Of a stretch of 64,000 bases of DNA, positions 35,880 through 47,261 are shown in pieces (positions within the stretch are counted from its first letter, which is position 1; each line of letters opens with the position of its first letter). The notes beneath the pieces were generated by a model that saw only the letters and a program-made list of their open reading frames with translations, was not told the origin of the DNA and did no database searches. This DNA is from Turritopsis dohrnii. Its lineage: Eukaryota; Cnidaria; Hydrozoa; Anthoathecata; Oceaniidae. Made by a program: the position numbers and the translations under genes. Location of the stretch: positions 310,001 through 374,000 of the forward strand of contig BQMF02000164.1 in NCBI GenBank assembly GCA_027922465.2, given 5' to 3'.

Positions 35880-36200
35880 ATATAATCCAAAATACACCCA
35901 TTATTGTTACACAAATTAAGTCAAATTACTTTTCTCAGTCTTGACTTTGGAATGATGTGGACAGCATTTTTATATGAGTATCAGATTGATGGTACTTATA
36001 CCATTGTAATTATTTAATGATACATTTTTTTGCAATGATTGATAAAATTTTTGCAACTTTGGGGAAATAGATACTCGCATTTTTGCAAATGTTGTTATAC
36101 CTTTGTTTAGTATCGAAGCATGTATGTTAAGGTTAATGAGTCGTTTAGTGACTTGGTCAAGTGAAACACAAACATCAAAATATCTTTGCAGTGACAAGAA
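35880..36200. repeat. Partial copy of unit B
   Basis: Shares GTGGACAGCATTTTTATATG, CCATTGTAATTATTTA, ATTGATAAAA and AACTTTGGGGAAATA with 10940-11170 and 39745-39890. Frames in the three copies are broken differently. Confidence 0.55.
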
Positions 36201-38024
36201 TCAAAATCAAAGATCATAGAGTTTTTTCATGGAAGCAAAATGTTGAGGTTTGTTTTGGGCTTGTAACGATGTTCAAGGAATTACATTCCCAACTGGTAGA
36301 TTAACAGGTATTAACGGGTACATTATTGATGAAAACTGTAGTTCACACAACTTGATAAATAGAAATGAATTAATAATAGGTGAAAGTCTTAAAGATACAA
36401 ACAATATAAAACGCAAGACAATTTGGCGTCTGTTTCCTATCGTCAGAAAATTTGGTTCGAAACAAATCAAAACAAATAAACAATTTGAAAAAAACATACA
36501 TTTTCTGAAAATAACAACACAGCCATCGTAAATATGAACAACTAAATATGAACAACTGACTTTACAATTGTATTTTTAACAAAAATAAAAGTGGCAGATG
36601 CAAAAACCACTCCAATAAAATGACATTTATAATATTCACTGTTTTTGCCAGATGTGACATACTAAAAGAACGAACAAACTAAAATTTAAGTCAAAATCAG
36701 TGTAAACAAGGATATGTCTAACTACAACTCCAAATATAACTCCACCATTCTTTATTCTTTAAGTAATATTGTCTCAATCAAATCTTCCATCGTAACTAAA
36801 TCTGATAACTCTTCAAGTTTACGTGAGTCTACTCCAGGTGTTTAAACAATTACATTGTTACTCTCCCTTTTAGTTTTGGTGAAAAAGACTTTTCAAGATT
36901 TTTAGATTCATTGAATTGCAACTGGTGCATTTGAAAAAACTTAGGTTACAAGATGGCTGTGTGGGTTGTTTGCAGTGATTACAGATTTGCTAATATTAAT
37001 ATTATTGCTGATTGATGATTCTTCATCATCAGCACATTTACCGGCTATAAAGGAAGCATGAACATTCAAATACTTATATTGGTTAAAGCTTACTGCATAT
37101 TTCTCTCACATTCAATTTTCAAACCTTTTACCTTCAGCAGCATCCTATATTCTGACTGAGAAGTTTCTGCATCATCCATATTGATAATTTTAATCACCAT
37201 TTATTGCTTCATAGTAAACCAGAAATAATTCGGAAAAACAAATTATTAACTCATCCATAATATATACATTATATATACATAAAACTGTATACATTAACTA
37301 TGAAAGGTAACTTGATGGAATTTAGGTAAACATTAAATTGGATAGCATCATGATCACTAAAGGAAATATCTGTCACGATTTCATAAATATTTTGTATCAT
37401 CATCACAGTCTAGCAGACTTCTATTGATGGAATGATAGTGGTTGAGTTACAACTGCAATCTGTAATTTTGTGATTTTTCTGCAGTTGTATGAAGTTGGTA
37501 TTATCTAATGCATCGATATTCACCTAATATCACATCTATATTACCATGAAGAAGATTTTTATTGTTGGATAAAAAGTGGTATATCAATACGACCTGGAGG
37601 GCAACAAATTACTGCTAATTTCATTTGAAAAATCTGCTGGTGAGCACAGGAGAATTTTTAAAAACTTACGATTACCAGCTTACGATTTTTCAGCTTTCTA
37701 CAGAGACTAAATATTATCTAATGCAGATCTAATCTTGGATTCCACTAGTACATTATGAATAGTTTCTCTTATTATTATTTTTATATATTTCCCCGTAAGG
37801 GCGAAATATATGTTAAAACCGGCATTTTCTTTTCCTTCTTCTTCTCCTCCTTTTCGTTCACTTTTATAGCCGCGGTTCAGTATTGAATTCTGGCCTAGCC
37901 AAGGTAGATAAGAATAGAGGCTAGTCTACAGTGAAGTAGTGCGCCATTTTTTTCAGTCAGTGCAGATGGTCAGTAGAAGATTTTGCTTTTCCTGCCAGCT
38001 TTTAAAATGATTCAAAAGATAAAA
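36201..38024. other. Unassigned AT-rich DNA
   Basis: No gene confirmed. A near-perfect hairpin ATATATTTC-CCC-GTAA-GGG-CGAAATATAT lies at about 37784-37813; its GCCC-GTAA-GGGC apex resembles the motif at 52961. Confidence 0.4.
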
Positions 38025-39955
38025 GGTTGTTAAATGAGGGAAATAATCGATTTAGTTCAGTGTTGTTATGAAAGGTTTTGTAAAAACTTTTTAATGAACG
38101 TGTAAAATACAGAAAAAAATTGTTTTGTTTTTGTTGATAAAACAATAATGCTATGGATGATTGGTTGGTAGTTAAATGTTTAGAGCAGCAAAACATTGAA
38201 GCTGTGATTTCAGTGCAAAGACGAAAATTCATTATCAATACAGGCTGAAGATTTATTTTTATTTTACATCCTGATTTGACAGGATAATGTATATATACAG
38301 AATGTATAGCCAAACTGAACTGACACAGCACGCACATGATGTACAGCCACCACAAGGGAAACCTTTTATACGTGGAGAACAAGTAGTTCGACCAATTATG
38401 TTAATTCAAAGAGTACATTACAAAAACAGCAAGTAAAAACGTGATGTCGTATATTCAATATATAAGATGTTTAGAAAACAAATTACGTACAATATTTTTA
38501 TACACAGGATTGAGACAGATAATAACTTGAAAGAACCTGGTTGAATGTGCTTCCCTGGCCTGGATAGGCTGGATACTATGGATTAATTCCATGATCACGC
38601 ATACTGTTTTGATACTGTATTATGATATTTTATTTTGTAAAAAGTATATATATAATACATATACTGTCAACTTTCCTTACACAAACAACAAACATAAATC
38701 AAAACACAATCCGACATAAGAATCTGTAAATTAAATCAAACCAGAACTCAAATTTCTTTTTTTAGCTTCCTAGTGATTTGGTTATGGATGTGTATTTTCA
38801 CTACCAAAATCTGTTTGTTTTTTTCATTTGAGATTTACGAAAGTCATTTTTATCACATAGTAAATAATGAGTGTCCACATATTTTTGTGACTGAGATGTT
38901 TATTCTGAGTACTTGAATTTAATTTTATAAATTGTCACTTTTAAGACCATCTCTTTTTGGAAAATAACTCTTGTCCTAATTTTTTTTTTTTTTTTTTTTT
39001 TATTTTACGAATGTTTACCCAGGATAGCCTCTTCAGTTCCGTAAGGTACTGTTATCAATGAGGGTCCTGCGAAGGAGGTCCTAGAGCATTTAAAGCCCCC
39101 ATTTGGGCTACGGAAGCTATAATGACAGGAACCGCTCAACTAGACAACCACCCTAGACATCATTCCTACTCTCTTGCTGAGTGCTAAGCAGAGAGGATTG
39201 ATTCACACTGTTATAGTCGCTGGCATGACTACACAGTACAAATTTTGATTGTTTAATAGTTATTTGCTGTCTACCCCAAAGTATTTTTAATACTTAGACT
39301 GTAGTATTAAAATTAGGTTTGACAATTTTCTTTTCTTCTTTTGTAAACTTGTAAACAAATTTCATTGTATGATGTTGTAAAATAGTTTAATACGAGTTAC
39401 GAAAAGCTGTGTTCTGTTGAATTACATTGTTTGCCATGATATTACTGTGTAAAAGGATGTCAAGCTTCTGCAGCAATGAAGATCATACGTTTATTATGAT
39501 GAATTTACCTATACATATTGATGCAGTTGTTGATATTCTGTCGTTTAAGGGGAAATATTAGTTGCATTTAGGTCTTCCAATTTTTAGCTTTGTCCATAAT
39601 AACTTATCATAGATAACTCATAACTTTTTTTAACTCCTCAGCAAAAAATTATAAGAGAAACCATGTCACATGACCATGAATATCTTCATTTCATAATAAG
39701 TTCGAAATAACTTCTTTTGTGGTATTAAATTGAATTCTACCCTGATTAGTATGGACAGCATTTTTATTTGCGTTGATGGTAGTTATACCACTTTTCTTAT
39801 GGTCTTCTATGTACACATAATAATTGATAAAAGTTTTGCAACTTTGGGGAAATATATAGTCACATTTTTGCGAATCTTGTTTATTATTGATTTATTTAAT
39901 GTTGGTCATAATAAAATAGATACAACAGTAGCTAATAAAAACCAACAATGATATC
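38025..39955. repeat. Duplicated unit B, copy 2 (split by a SINE)
   Basis: Collinear with 9875-11440. A minus-strand frame at 38002-38382 begins with a signal-peptide-like stretch (WWLYIMCVLCQFSLAIHS), but the aligned copy at 10.1 kb does not keep it open, so I do not call a gene. Confidence 0.6.
38981..39240 (-). mobile_element. SINE with A-rich tail
   Basis: Reads on the minus strand from about 39240 to a poly-A tail (poly-T at 38979-39000). Homologous to 30003-30180. The aligned unit B copy at about 10490-10545 lacks it, so the empty site is visible. Its 3' end (CCTGGGTAAACATTCGTAAA) resembles the 3' end of the nested LINE at 43305. Confidence 0.75.
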
Positions 39956-39958
39956 CTT

Positions 39959-40310
39959 TTAGGTTTTACAATAAGGACAAGTACAAAAATTAATAGGCAA
40001 ATTTTTAACTCTATTTTTAAAAATATCTAAAGTTGTCGAGTCTGTTACGTTTTTTGACAATCCGTCCCAGATTAAACTTCCTACAAAGCTTACAGAATGT
40101 ATGCCAATTTTAACAGTATTGGTTGGGGGTAAAACAAGTTGTAGCCCCCTTCTCAGCGAATAGCCTGAAAACTCTGGTACAAAAAGCTCTGACATAAAAG
40201 AAGGGTTGAGACCGTTGACGGATTTAAAAATTTCGTGTAAAAGTTTCTGAATGAAAGAGACATGAAGGGTGACTCCCTTTGATAAAGACAGTAGATCTGA
40301 TAGACTCGAA
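39959..40310 (-). pseudogene. LINE ORF2 C-terminal region
   Basis: Frameshifted continuation of the RT. It contains FVGSLIWDGLSKNV and ends LPINFCTCPYCKT before TAA, a Cys-containing C-terminus seen in CR1/L2-like elements. The element's 3' end lies just beyond; no clear tail repeat. Confidence 0.75.
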
Positions 40311-41034
40311 TTAAAATTTTGATAAACTACAGAGATGAACCCTGTTGATGTAGATGTTGCTGGCCTTATCGAAACGCATCCAAATTAATGGGCAGTAGTG
40401 AAAATGAGAAAGAACATAGGCATTACATAAACATTTTGCAGTTTTAACTGAGATATAAGGTCGAATCCGTAGAAGTGCCTTGGTTTTACTTGAGGCCTTC
40501 TTACATTTTTCATCTAGATGCTCTCTGAATCGTAGTTTATCATCTATGTAGATACCTAAAAGTTTTACACAATTTGAGGTATCTACAGTTATATTCCCGA
40601 TATGAAATTTCCTAAAGGATGTCTTTGTTCCGAGAAACATAACTTGAAATTTTGCTGGATTTGCAACAAGCCCATTGACACTAAACCATTCAATGACGTC
40701 TAAAGTATCAGCGCCAAGTATTTCCAAAACTCTGGCTAATGTTTTTGCAGAGGCAAACAGAGTATTATCATCAACAAAGTTACAAATTTCTGATTCTCGG
40801 TTGTTAGTTGACAATAGGAGATCAGTAAGAAAAATATTAAAAAATAAAGGTCCTAAGATGGATCACTGTGGGACTCCAAGTAAGACGCAAAGGAATGTAC
40901 TACATTTATCTCCTACTTTAACTCTATGTGTTCGATTTGTAAGGTAATCGAAAATAAATTTGAAACTTTTATAGTTTACCCCATAAGCTGCAAGTTTTGC
41001 AATAAGCAAGTCATAGGTAAACAGTCGTAAGCCG

Positions 41035-41061
41035 TAACCCCAACCCTAACCCTAACCCTAG
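41035..41061 (-). repeat. Interstitial telomere-like repeat 2
   Basis: TAACCCCAACCCTAACCCTA ACCCTAG on the plus strand, i.e. TTAGGG repeats on the minus strand, inserted in the LINE RT coding sequence. Confidence 0.9.
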
Positions 41062-41063
41062 CA

Positions 41064-41108
41064 GGTACTGTCTTAATGGACTTATCTAAAGTCCATTAAG
41101 ACAGTACC
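41064..41108. repeat. Perfect 20-bp inverted repeat beside the telomere-like repeats
   Basis: Arms GGTACTGTCTTAATGGACTT (41064-41083) and exact complement (41089-41108), loop ATCTA. Both arms derive from the LINE RT codons for GTVLMD, so one arm is a templated inverted copy. Confidence 0.95.
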
Positions 41109-42108
41109 TACAATATTTGAATCATCAAGGGCTTTTTGCCAGCGGTTTAACATTCTAAGCAAAGCATGTTGAGTGCTATGTGCCTTCCGAAATCCACACA
41201 ACAGTTTAGAAAAACGCGTTTGGAGGAAGGGAATAAGCTGTTCCGCTATGAGCTTTTCAAACACTTTAGACACTGTCGGGAGGATACTAATTGGTCTATA
41301 GTTTTCAACACATGTAGCGTCATCCTTTTTGTAGACTGGAGTAATGGTAGCACGTTTTAACTCTACAGGAAAAGAGGATGATGATAGGGATGTGTTGAAG
41401 CAGTTTTTGATCACAAAACTACAGACATCAGCAGACATTTTGAGAATCCTTGAACTAATGTCACATGATGTTGCTTTTCGACTATTTAATGACACAATCA
41501 ATTTATGAACAGACTCAGTGTCAGCTTCAATCAGATCGAAGCTTGAGCTTTCACCAAAGACCTCTTTTATTTTGAGAATACTAGGATGCTTTTCAAATTT
41601 AGAGATAGCATCTTTAACAGGGCCTTTGGGATAGGAGGTGTACGAGCCAGGATCCCAAGATTTTAAGTTCAGATTTTTGGTTATGCCATTAAAGTAGTCA
41701 TTAAAAATGTTGGCAATAATACTATCGCTAGTAATAATTTCATCATTATGGACTAGAGAAACCTTTTCTGAAGCAGTATGCTTATCCGAGAAAAAAGGCT
41801 TGCACAAGTTCCAAAAATTATGGCTAGAGTTAAAATTAGAGTTTGATGTTACTGCTTCAAAATAAGCTTTCCTAGAACTATTATTTAATTTACAAACACG
41901 ATTTCTTTGTCTTCGATAAGCAAGCAAATCAGAGAAACTTTTTGATCGACGGTATATGTTTCGAAGCCTAGATCTTTCCATGATGGCTTTCCTGAGGGCC
42001 CTATTCATATGTGGCTTTTCATTTCCACGCACTAGCCTTGTTTTCTGAGGTGCATGCTTATCCAAGGTATTTACAAAAATCTCCTCAAATAGAGAATAAT
42101 GTTCTACC

Positions 42109-42822
42109 TTAGGTAAGTTCCAGAGATAGATCTTGTAAAAAATTATTCATGATAAAATTCCCATAACTTCGATAAATTACAGTTTTTGGTGGAAGTCGAG
42201 AATATTTGCATTTGAGTTGTGTGTATATTAAATGGTGAAAATCACTCAGTCCAGTATCATGAGTGCCAGTATTTTGCAAACCATGTTTTTGGTTTGATAG
42301 AATAAGATCTATGCATCTTCCAGTTGCAGATTTAAAACAAGTTTTGGCCTCAATATGACAGTACAAAAGATTTTCTTGGATGAACCTATCCAAGATTTGG
42401 TCATTTGGTTCTGAGTTAAAATCACCAATCAACATACACTCCTCTATATTGCTATAGTGATCTAGTAAATATGAAACATTTTCTAACATTTGTAATTTTC
42501 TTAACTCCATAGGAATAGCCTGGATGTCATTTGGTAAGGGGAAGTCATTTAGATAACGAGAAGAGATACCGTTTCTGACATAAGCCAACAGTCCTCCACT
42601 TTTATCTGAGATATCAAGTCTATATGGGTTTTTATACCCTCTAATTGAAAATTGAGATTTAGGGAAGGAGGAGTCAAGTTTAGACTCAGCTATACAAAAT
42701 ACATCAAATTTATCCCCTACCACAGAATTAAATCCTTCCAGTTTATTCCTGATAGAGTTAATATTAATATAGGCTATATTTATATTTTTACTAGATACTG
42801 TATCAGATGTATATGAATTCAC
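42109..42822 (-). pseudogene. LINE ORF2 endonuclease domain
   Basis: Apurinic-type endonuclease motifs: ININSIRNKL, IAESKLD, LIGDFNSEPND, then TGLSDFHHLI with the catalytic D-H. A stretch between IPMEL and QMLENV is missing compared with the usual domain, so this part is internally deleted. A frameshift near 42110 separates it from the RT frame. Confidence 0.85.
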
Positions 42823-43304
42823 ATTTGGAGGAGAAAGGGAGCTAGAATAACTATTGATAGATCTTAGATCTAGTCATTCCTTTAAGACTCGACGAAGGCT
42901 TTCAGTTAGTAGTTCAGTACCTTTTATATTGGGGTGAAGCTTGCTCCGATTAAGGTGAGACGAGTTTATATTGTCATGTTCAATGAATCCCATGTTTCTT
43001 TCACTACACATAGTTTTTAAAAGCTCATTTACCTTAGGAATTCTATTCTTGAACTGGTCTTGGTCGTTCCTTGGAAGGAGAGCCGATATGCATACATGTG
43101 ATTTCTTTGATACTTCGGTTGCTAAATCGATTATATTGGATGCAAGGTCTCCGTTGTCGCTTGCCGTTTTTAGGTCATTCGTTCCACAATGTATAATAAC
43201 CATATCAGGGTCGAGATTCATGGTGGGTTTTACGTAATCTCCCATACATTTAGTAGTGACACCGGCAAATGATTTAACGATAACTCTTGTTTTTTGATTT
43301 GACA

Positions 43305-43313
43305 AATCGTATT

Positions 43314-43372
<59 letters not shown>

Positions 43373-44054
43373 TTAAACGAATGTTTTTACAGGGTAAAAA
43401 GACTCAGAAATGAATGAAATATTTACAATTCTGTTTTCAATGTCCGCCCTGTAGCCCAATCCCCAATAGTAGATAAAATTTAAAAACTAAGAAAAAGATG
43501 TGAAAAGTAAAAGAAGCGATGGCACATGGGTAAAATTACGCCCAGTGAAGTAAACAAGCTGCAGAGTCAAAGACTAGACAATAAAACCGTAAAAAGATAC
43601 TACTTCAGCAAAGGAAATGATCCTGCACAGGGCACGCTTAAAGTCATTAAAATCTTCAACTTTCCTCACCTTACGCGGGAGCTCATTGAAACAGCAGGCC
43701 CCTGCGTAAAGAAAGGAACTCCTCATATATTCTAATTTCAGCTTTGGTAATGTCAGTAGATGTCCAGAATTTCTTGTCACTTTAGTGTGATCTGCAATTT
43801 CAAAATAATTTTTGAAATTATTACACACACTATTGTTCAAGCATTTCTTGACAAGGAGAAGGCAGTGAATTTTGTTTCTGACATTTGCAGACATGACTTT
43901 CGAATCGGCGTTTAGACCAGTCAGCCTCAGAGCCCTGCGGTGGAAAGACTCTATTCGTGATTTATGAGTTTCATTTGTTTGTAACTGCACAGTGCCACAG
44001 TAAGTGAGTAATGGAAGAATCATAGACATGTAGATGGTATTGGTTTTGTTATCC
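43305..44054 (-). mobile_element. Nested 5'-truncated LINE with (TAAA)n tail
   Basis: Encodes an ORF2 C-terminus (ILPLLTYCGTVQ, ALRLTGL, LPKLKLEYMRSSFLYAGA, FNELPRKVRKVEDFNDFKRA) with stop at about 43574. A 3' UTR and a (TTTA)n run at 43312-43375 follow (TAAA on the coding strand). Flanked by a 7-bp target duplication TTTGACA (43298-43304 and 44055-44061). It splits the host LINE's SGNH domain. Confidence 0.9.
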
Positions 44055-44566
44055 TTTGACATGTTTATTATTGAATCGCCAAGTATAGATACAACTTTCT
44101 TGTCTGATTTGAAAGCATTTCCGCGACTTTTTTTATTCTTTCTGTAAGTTACATTTTTATCCAGTGATGAGCTGCCAATAATTGTGTTTTTGTTATCATT
44201 ACTAGAACAGTTACTAGAAACATCATTGTTATCGCTTAACACTTCATAACGATTTTGGCATTTAACACTGTAATGTTTGTAATTATTTTTAATGACCTTT
44301 GTCGGATTTTTAGGTTGTTGAAAGTTTTGAGAAAATTCCGTGTTTTTTTCGTTTATAAGAGCGTTTTGTGACTTATGAGAATAGTTTTCTTGTAGTAAAA
44401 GTTCGATGATTTTATTTTTACTTGCCATTTCATTTCTCAAAAATTCTATTTCTTTTCCGAGAGATCCAACTAAGCGATCATCCGACCTACCGTAGAAATC
44501 ACCGATTAAATTGTCTGAGTCCTTTATAAGCTCCCTTGATATAATATCTTTCACTTTGCTATTAGC

Positions 44567-44731
44567 CAGTGACGGATCTAGAGGTATGTCGAAATTTGTG
44601 TAGGAGAGCATTAACATAATTTGTGAATTCAATTTATATTACTAATGGGGTTATTTGAACGCTTTTCTTTTATGGTTAGATTGCTAACACTCTCCTACAC
44701 AAATTTCGACATACCTCCAGATCCGCCACTG
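44567..44731. mobile_element. hAT-like MITE, 165 bp, copy 1
   Basis: Near-complementary ends beginning CAGTGRCGGATCT and extending about 50 bp (AATTTGTGTAGGAGAG inside both arms). Same length and sequence class as 55437-55601. It interrupts LINE ORF1. Target duplication not clear at this copy. Confidence 0.85.
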
Positions 44732-44859
44732 GCTATGTATCAGTTCCATGTATGACTTAAACAATTCTGTCATTTTACATTCAATAAATTTCTCTTGAAT
44801 ATAACGTTCAGTAGTTTCCTCCTCGACTGGTAAATTTTCCTCAGTACTCATTTTCTGTG

Positions 44860-45370
44860 ATTAAAAGCAATATCCAAAGCGAGTGTAAAAAATAATTTTG
44901 TTATTCTAACCTACAACAAAATACGAGCGTGTTCGTCCAAAACCTGGTGAAAAATATAAAAAAAATAGTTTTTTTAGTGATGAAATTTGTTCTAAATATA
45001 AAGTGTAATACACAAATAAATAATATATGATATAAGGCAAACAAAATCACTCCTGTTTTAAAGCAGATATGTCATAAATTAGATTCACTGTTCATATAGA
45101 CAAAACATATGCTGGTGCTGCTGGTATAAAGTAATTATGCTTTCTACTCAAGTAACTAATAACTAAAGACTATGGTTCAGATTGAAGCTGGTATTCAGTA
45201 AAAAAGAATAATTACCTAAGTCTTTTCAAAGATTTCTGCATGGTCTTTTGCACCTAAATTTTGAAATCTAAACATAAAGTATGGTCCTTAGAAATTTGCT
45301 TTATATAATTCATCATACACTTATGACAACTTACCAGATTCTTCCTCGTGGTTGAAATATTTATCATCTG
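44860..45370. other. Unassigned DNA upstream of the LINE
   Basis: The first part may be LINE 5' UTR; nothing else recognised. Confidence 0.35.
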
Positions 45371-45588
45371 GTCAGCTTCGTCTTTTGACCCGATTTCCAG
45401 GAGTTTCCAACAGCTCACATTGTCGCAAGTCTTCAGAGAGAGTTGACCAGTGAGAGAGACAGTAAGCTACTGGCTTTGAACTTTTACGAGAGTAGTATAC
45501 CGTTCCATTAATTCTATCAACACAGTGGTATTGGATGACACATTTGGTTGGAGCAAGCTTATCCAAAATAACTTTGGCATACCATTTC
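45371..45588 (-). CDS. Unrecognised terminal-exon-like frame
   Basis: Minus strand from an acceptor (CATCTTTTAG, ending 45589) the frame runs about 72 codons to a stop. It reads KWYAKVILDKLAPTKCV, then INGTVYYSRKSSKPVAYC and GNRVKRRS. Composition is protein-like and differs from the flanks. No family recognised; possibly the last exon of a transposon or host gene fragment. No partner exon found. Confidence 0.35.
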
Positions 45589-46530
45589 CTAAAAGATGTA
45601 TTTGAAAATATGTTAGATTTTTGTTAAATGTGGTTAATGATTACTTCAATATTAAAGCGTGTGTACAGGTGTGTTGCCCAGAATCATATTATTTATTCAT
45701 TTAAATATTTATGATATGCTTTTACTGAGGTCCAAAGTTTAAATCTTTTAAAATCTTTTGAGTGCACAGTTTGCCATACTCTGTAAACGGAGACTATTTT
45801 AAACATATTTAAACAGAGAACTTTTACTTATAGCACATAATACTATGATCAAACATAATTAAAAAGAATTTTACTTACATTATATGGTGTATGTTGTAAT
45901 AATTGTTGACAGTTCGTATATCAGTTCGCCTATCCAATGTTTTCTTCTGATGTAACGGTAGAATCTTGATGGTAGAATCTTGATGGAATTTTTGTATCGA
46001 ACGTCAAAACTAGACGGGGGTGTATTTACAAAGCTATTTTACTCATCGGTATAGTTTTGTACTAGTTATCACATGTTTGAGAGGGAAATTTGGGATAAAT
46101 TTCCCGAGTTCAGTTTTTTGAAATTTTGAAATCTCCCGAGTGAAACGAAAACAGCGTGAAATTTCAAAATAACGCCATTGACGACGTCAATCAAATTTCA
46201 CGCAACCATGTGCTTACATTAGGTATTGAATTTAATAGACCTTTCTCGAATGTCTGTTTAAACACCGTGTTATAGCGTGTTTCGCCTCTTTTTCAAACTC
46301 TTAATCACTTCTAATTATTCCACTGGGGAAATGAAAGAACGAGTAACTATTACTTACTGAGAACATTATGCAATTAGAAAAACAATAAAAAACATAGAAA
46401 CGAGGCGAAACTTGATAACTAAGCATTAACTCGGCATTTAAACAGAAATTCGGGAAAGGTGTATTGAAAAAATTTCAAATAAACAAAATAGGTAAAATTT
46501 GTGCATGATAAAACACGATATTAATCACGT
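45589..46530. other. Unassigned AT-rich DNA
   Basis: Short direct repeat GGTAGAATCTTGAT at 45956 and 45970; no gene. Confidence 0.35.
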
Positions 46531-46659
46531 TTAAAGCCAAGTTATATGACCAGATTTACTATTCTGACCCCCGTATTTTATTTTAGTTTTCGCGCCATGC
46601 GTGGAGCGTTCGCACCGACATTCTACATAATCAAACTGAGCCAACAAAAACTGAACCCT

Positions 46660-46830
46660 CTCATCTTGAACTCGCAAGAGACCAGTAAATTTGTTCGAGA
46701 TAGAGAAAGTTCGAGATAAAGAATTAAAAAATAGATTAGAGAGTGCACAAATGACCGAGATTTTCGTTCGAGATAGGGAGAAGTTCGAGATAGAGTGTAG
46801 TTTAGATTTTAGAGTCAACTGTACAGGATG
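46660..46830. repeat. Degenerate GTTCGAGATA repeat element end
   Basis: Several spaced copies of TTCGAGATAGAG-like units ending in GAGTCAACTGTACAG. It looks like a terminal repeat region of a DNA transposon; the frame across it is spurious. Confidence 0.45.
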
Positions 46831-46914
46831 ATGTTTGTAGCAAGTGATTTGAGTACAACTGTCAATCCAGTTTTAAACTTAAATTTTAAGTGCTAGATTT
46901 AAAATAGAAAACAA

Positions 46915-47052
46915 ACTCAGACGTCGAAAGGACGTCTACTGATGACTTTGGACTAAAATAGACGTCCATTGGACGTCTTCGAGCGTACGTGGACGTTAGG
47001 ACGAAATTAGTACGTCCACTGGACGTCCGATGGACGACCTGTGCCTACTGGG
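46915..47052. mobile_element. Solo end of a CACTA-like element
   Basis: GACGTCC-type motifs followed by TGTGCCTACTGGG (47040-47052), one mismatch from the terminus of the 21500-31117 element. Only this end is present in the window; it abuts a LINE RT fragment. Confidence 0.8.
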
Positions 47053-47261
47053 GCACGACAAGCTTTGCCACTCTTTAAAGAACTGATGTGAACTCTCATA
47101 TTATCGACAGAAACATGACAAAATTTCATTTTCTCAAAACTAGCACCAAGAGTGAACTTTTCTTTGATACGTTTTATGCTTGAATGCTCTTTGAAACTTG
47201 AGATGATAGAATCGATTTCGGAAATAATGCAATCATCTTTTGTTGTTTCACAATTTAACAA
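47053..47261 (-). pseudogene. LINE RT fragment cut by a CACTA end
   Basis: Frame reads EIDSIISSFKEHSSIKRIKE and VHISSLKSGKA, closely paralleling KFEKHPSILKIKEVF and VHKLIVSLNSRKA of the LINE at 41.6 kb. Homology stops exactly where the CACTA terminus begins. Confidence 0.75.

Larger units (their letters stand above)
40311..42065 (-). pseudogene. LINE ORF2 reverse transcriptase domain
   Basis: The frame reads to 41082 with NYRPISILPTVSKVFEKLI and GTVLMD. It is then broken by the inserted hairpin/telomere sequence and resumes near 41020 with LLIAKLAAYG and GVPQ. The catalytic FVDD box follows (about 40768), then KLLGIYIDDKLRFREHL. Extra stops lie near 40860. Confidence 0.85.
39959..44851 (-). 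mobile_element. CR1/L2-like LINE, dead, with three later insertions
   Basis: Minus-strand order: ORF1 with an SGNH-esterase-like domain, apurinic-type endonuclease, reverse transcriptase, and a C-terminal end LPINFCTCPYCKT. Disruptions: a hAT-like MITE (44567-44731), a 5'-truncated LINE (43305-44054), a deletion in the endonuclease, a frameshift near 42110, and a hairpin plus telomere-like repeats (41035-41108). There are also stops and frameshifts near 40860 and 40311. Clade assignment (Jockey superfamily, CR1/L2-like) is inferred from domain content. Confidence 0.9.
42874..44851 (-). pseudogene. LINE ORF1 with SGNH-like domain (interrupted)
   Basis: ATG at 44851-44849 opens MSTEENLPVEEETTERYI, continuing until the MITE at 44731. 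The frame resumes at 44566 with SLANSKVKDII and a region suggestive of a coiled coil (EIEFLRNEMASKNKIIELLL). It then reaches the SGNH block-I motif ILGDSI just before the nested LINE at 44054. It resumes at 43304 with VIVKSFAG, MVIIHCGTND (block III) and ends LHPNIKGTELL. SGNH-type esterase domains are characteristic of CR1-like ORF1 proteins. The gene cannot be expressed intact. Confidence 0.85.

Noticed and set aside
38002..38382. Frame with a signal-peptide-like start
   Set aside because: The aligned unit B copy at 10.1 kb has stops and indels; not conserved.
39730..39951. Hydrophobic plus-strand frame MNSTLISMDSIF
   Set aside because: Related copies at 11 kb and 36 kb are interrupted in the same frame.
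43312..43375. Stand-alone (TTTA)n microsatellite
   Set aside because: It is the tail of the nested LINE, adjacent to the target duplication TTTGACA.
46531..46818. 95-codon minus-strand frame
   Set aside because: It spans degenerate TTCGAGATA repeats; no homology or splice context.
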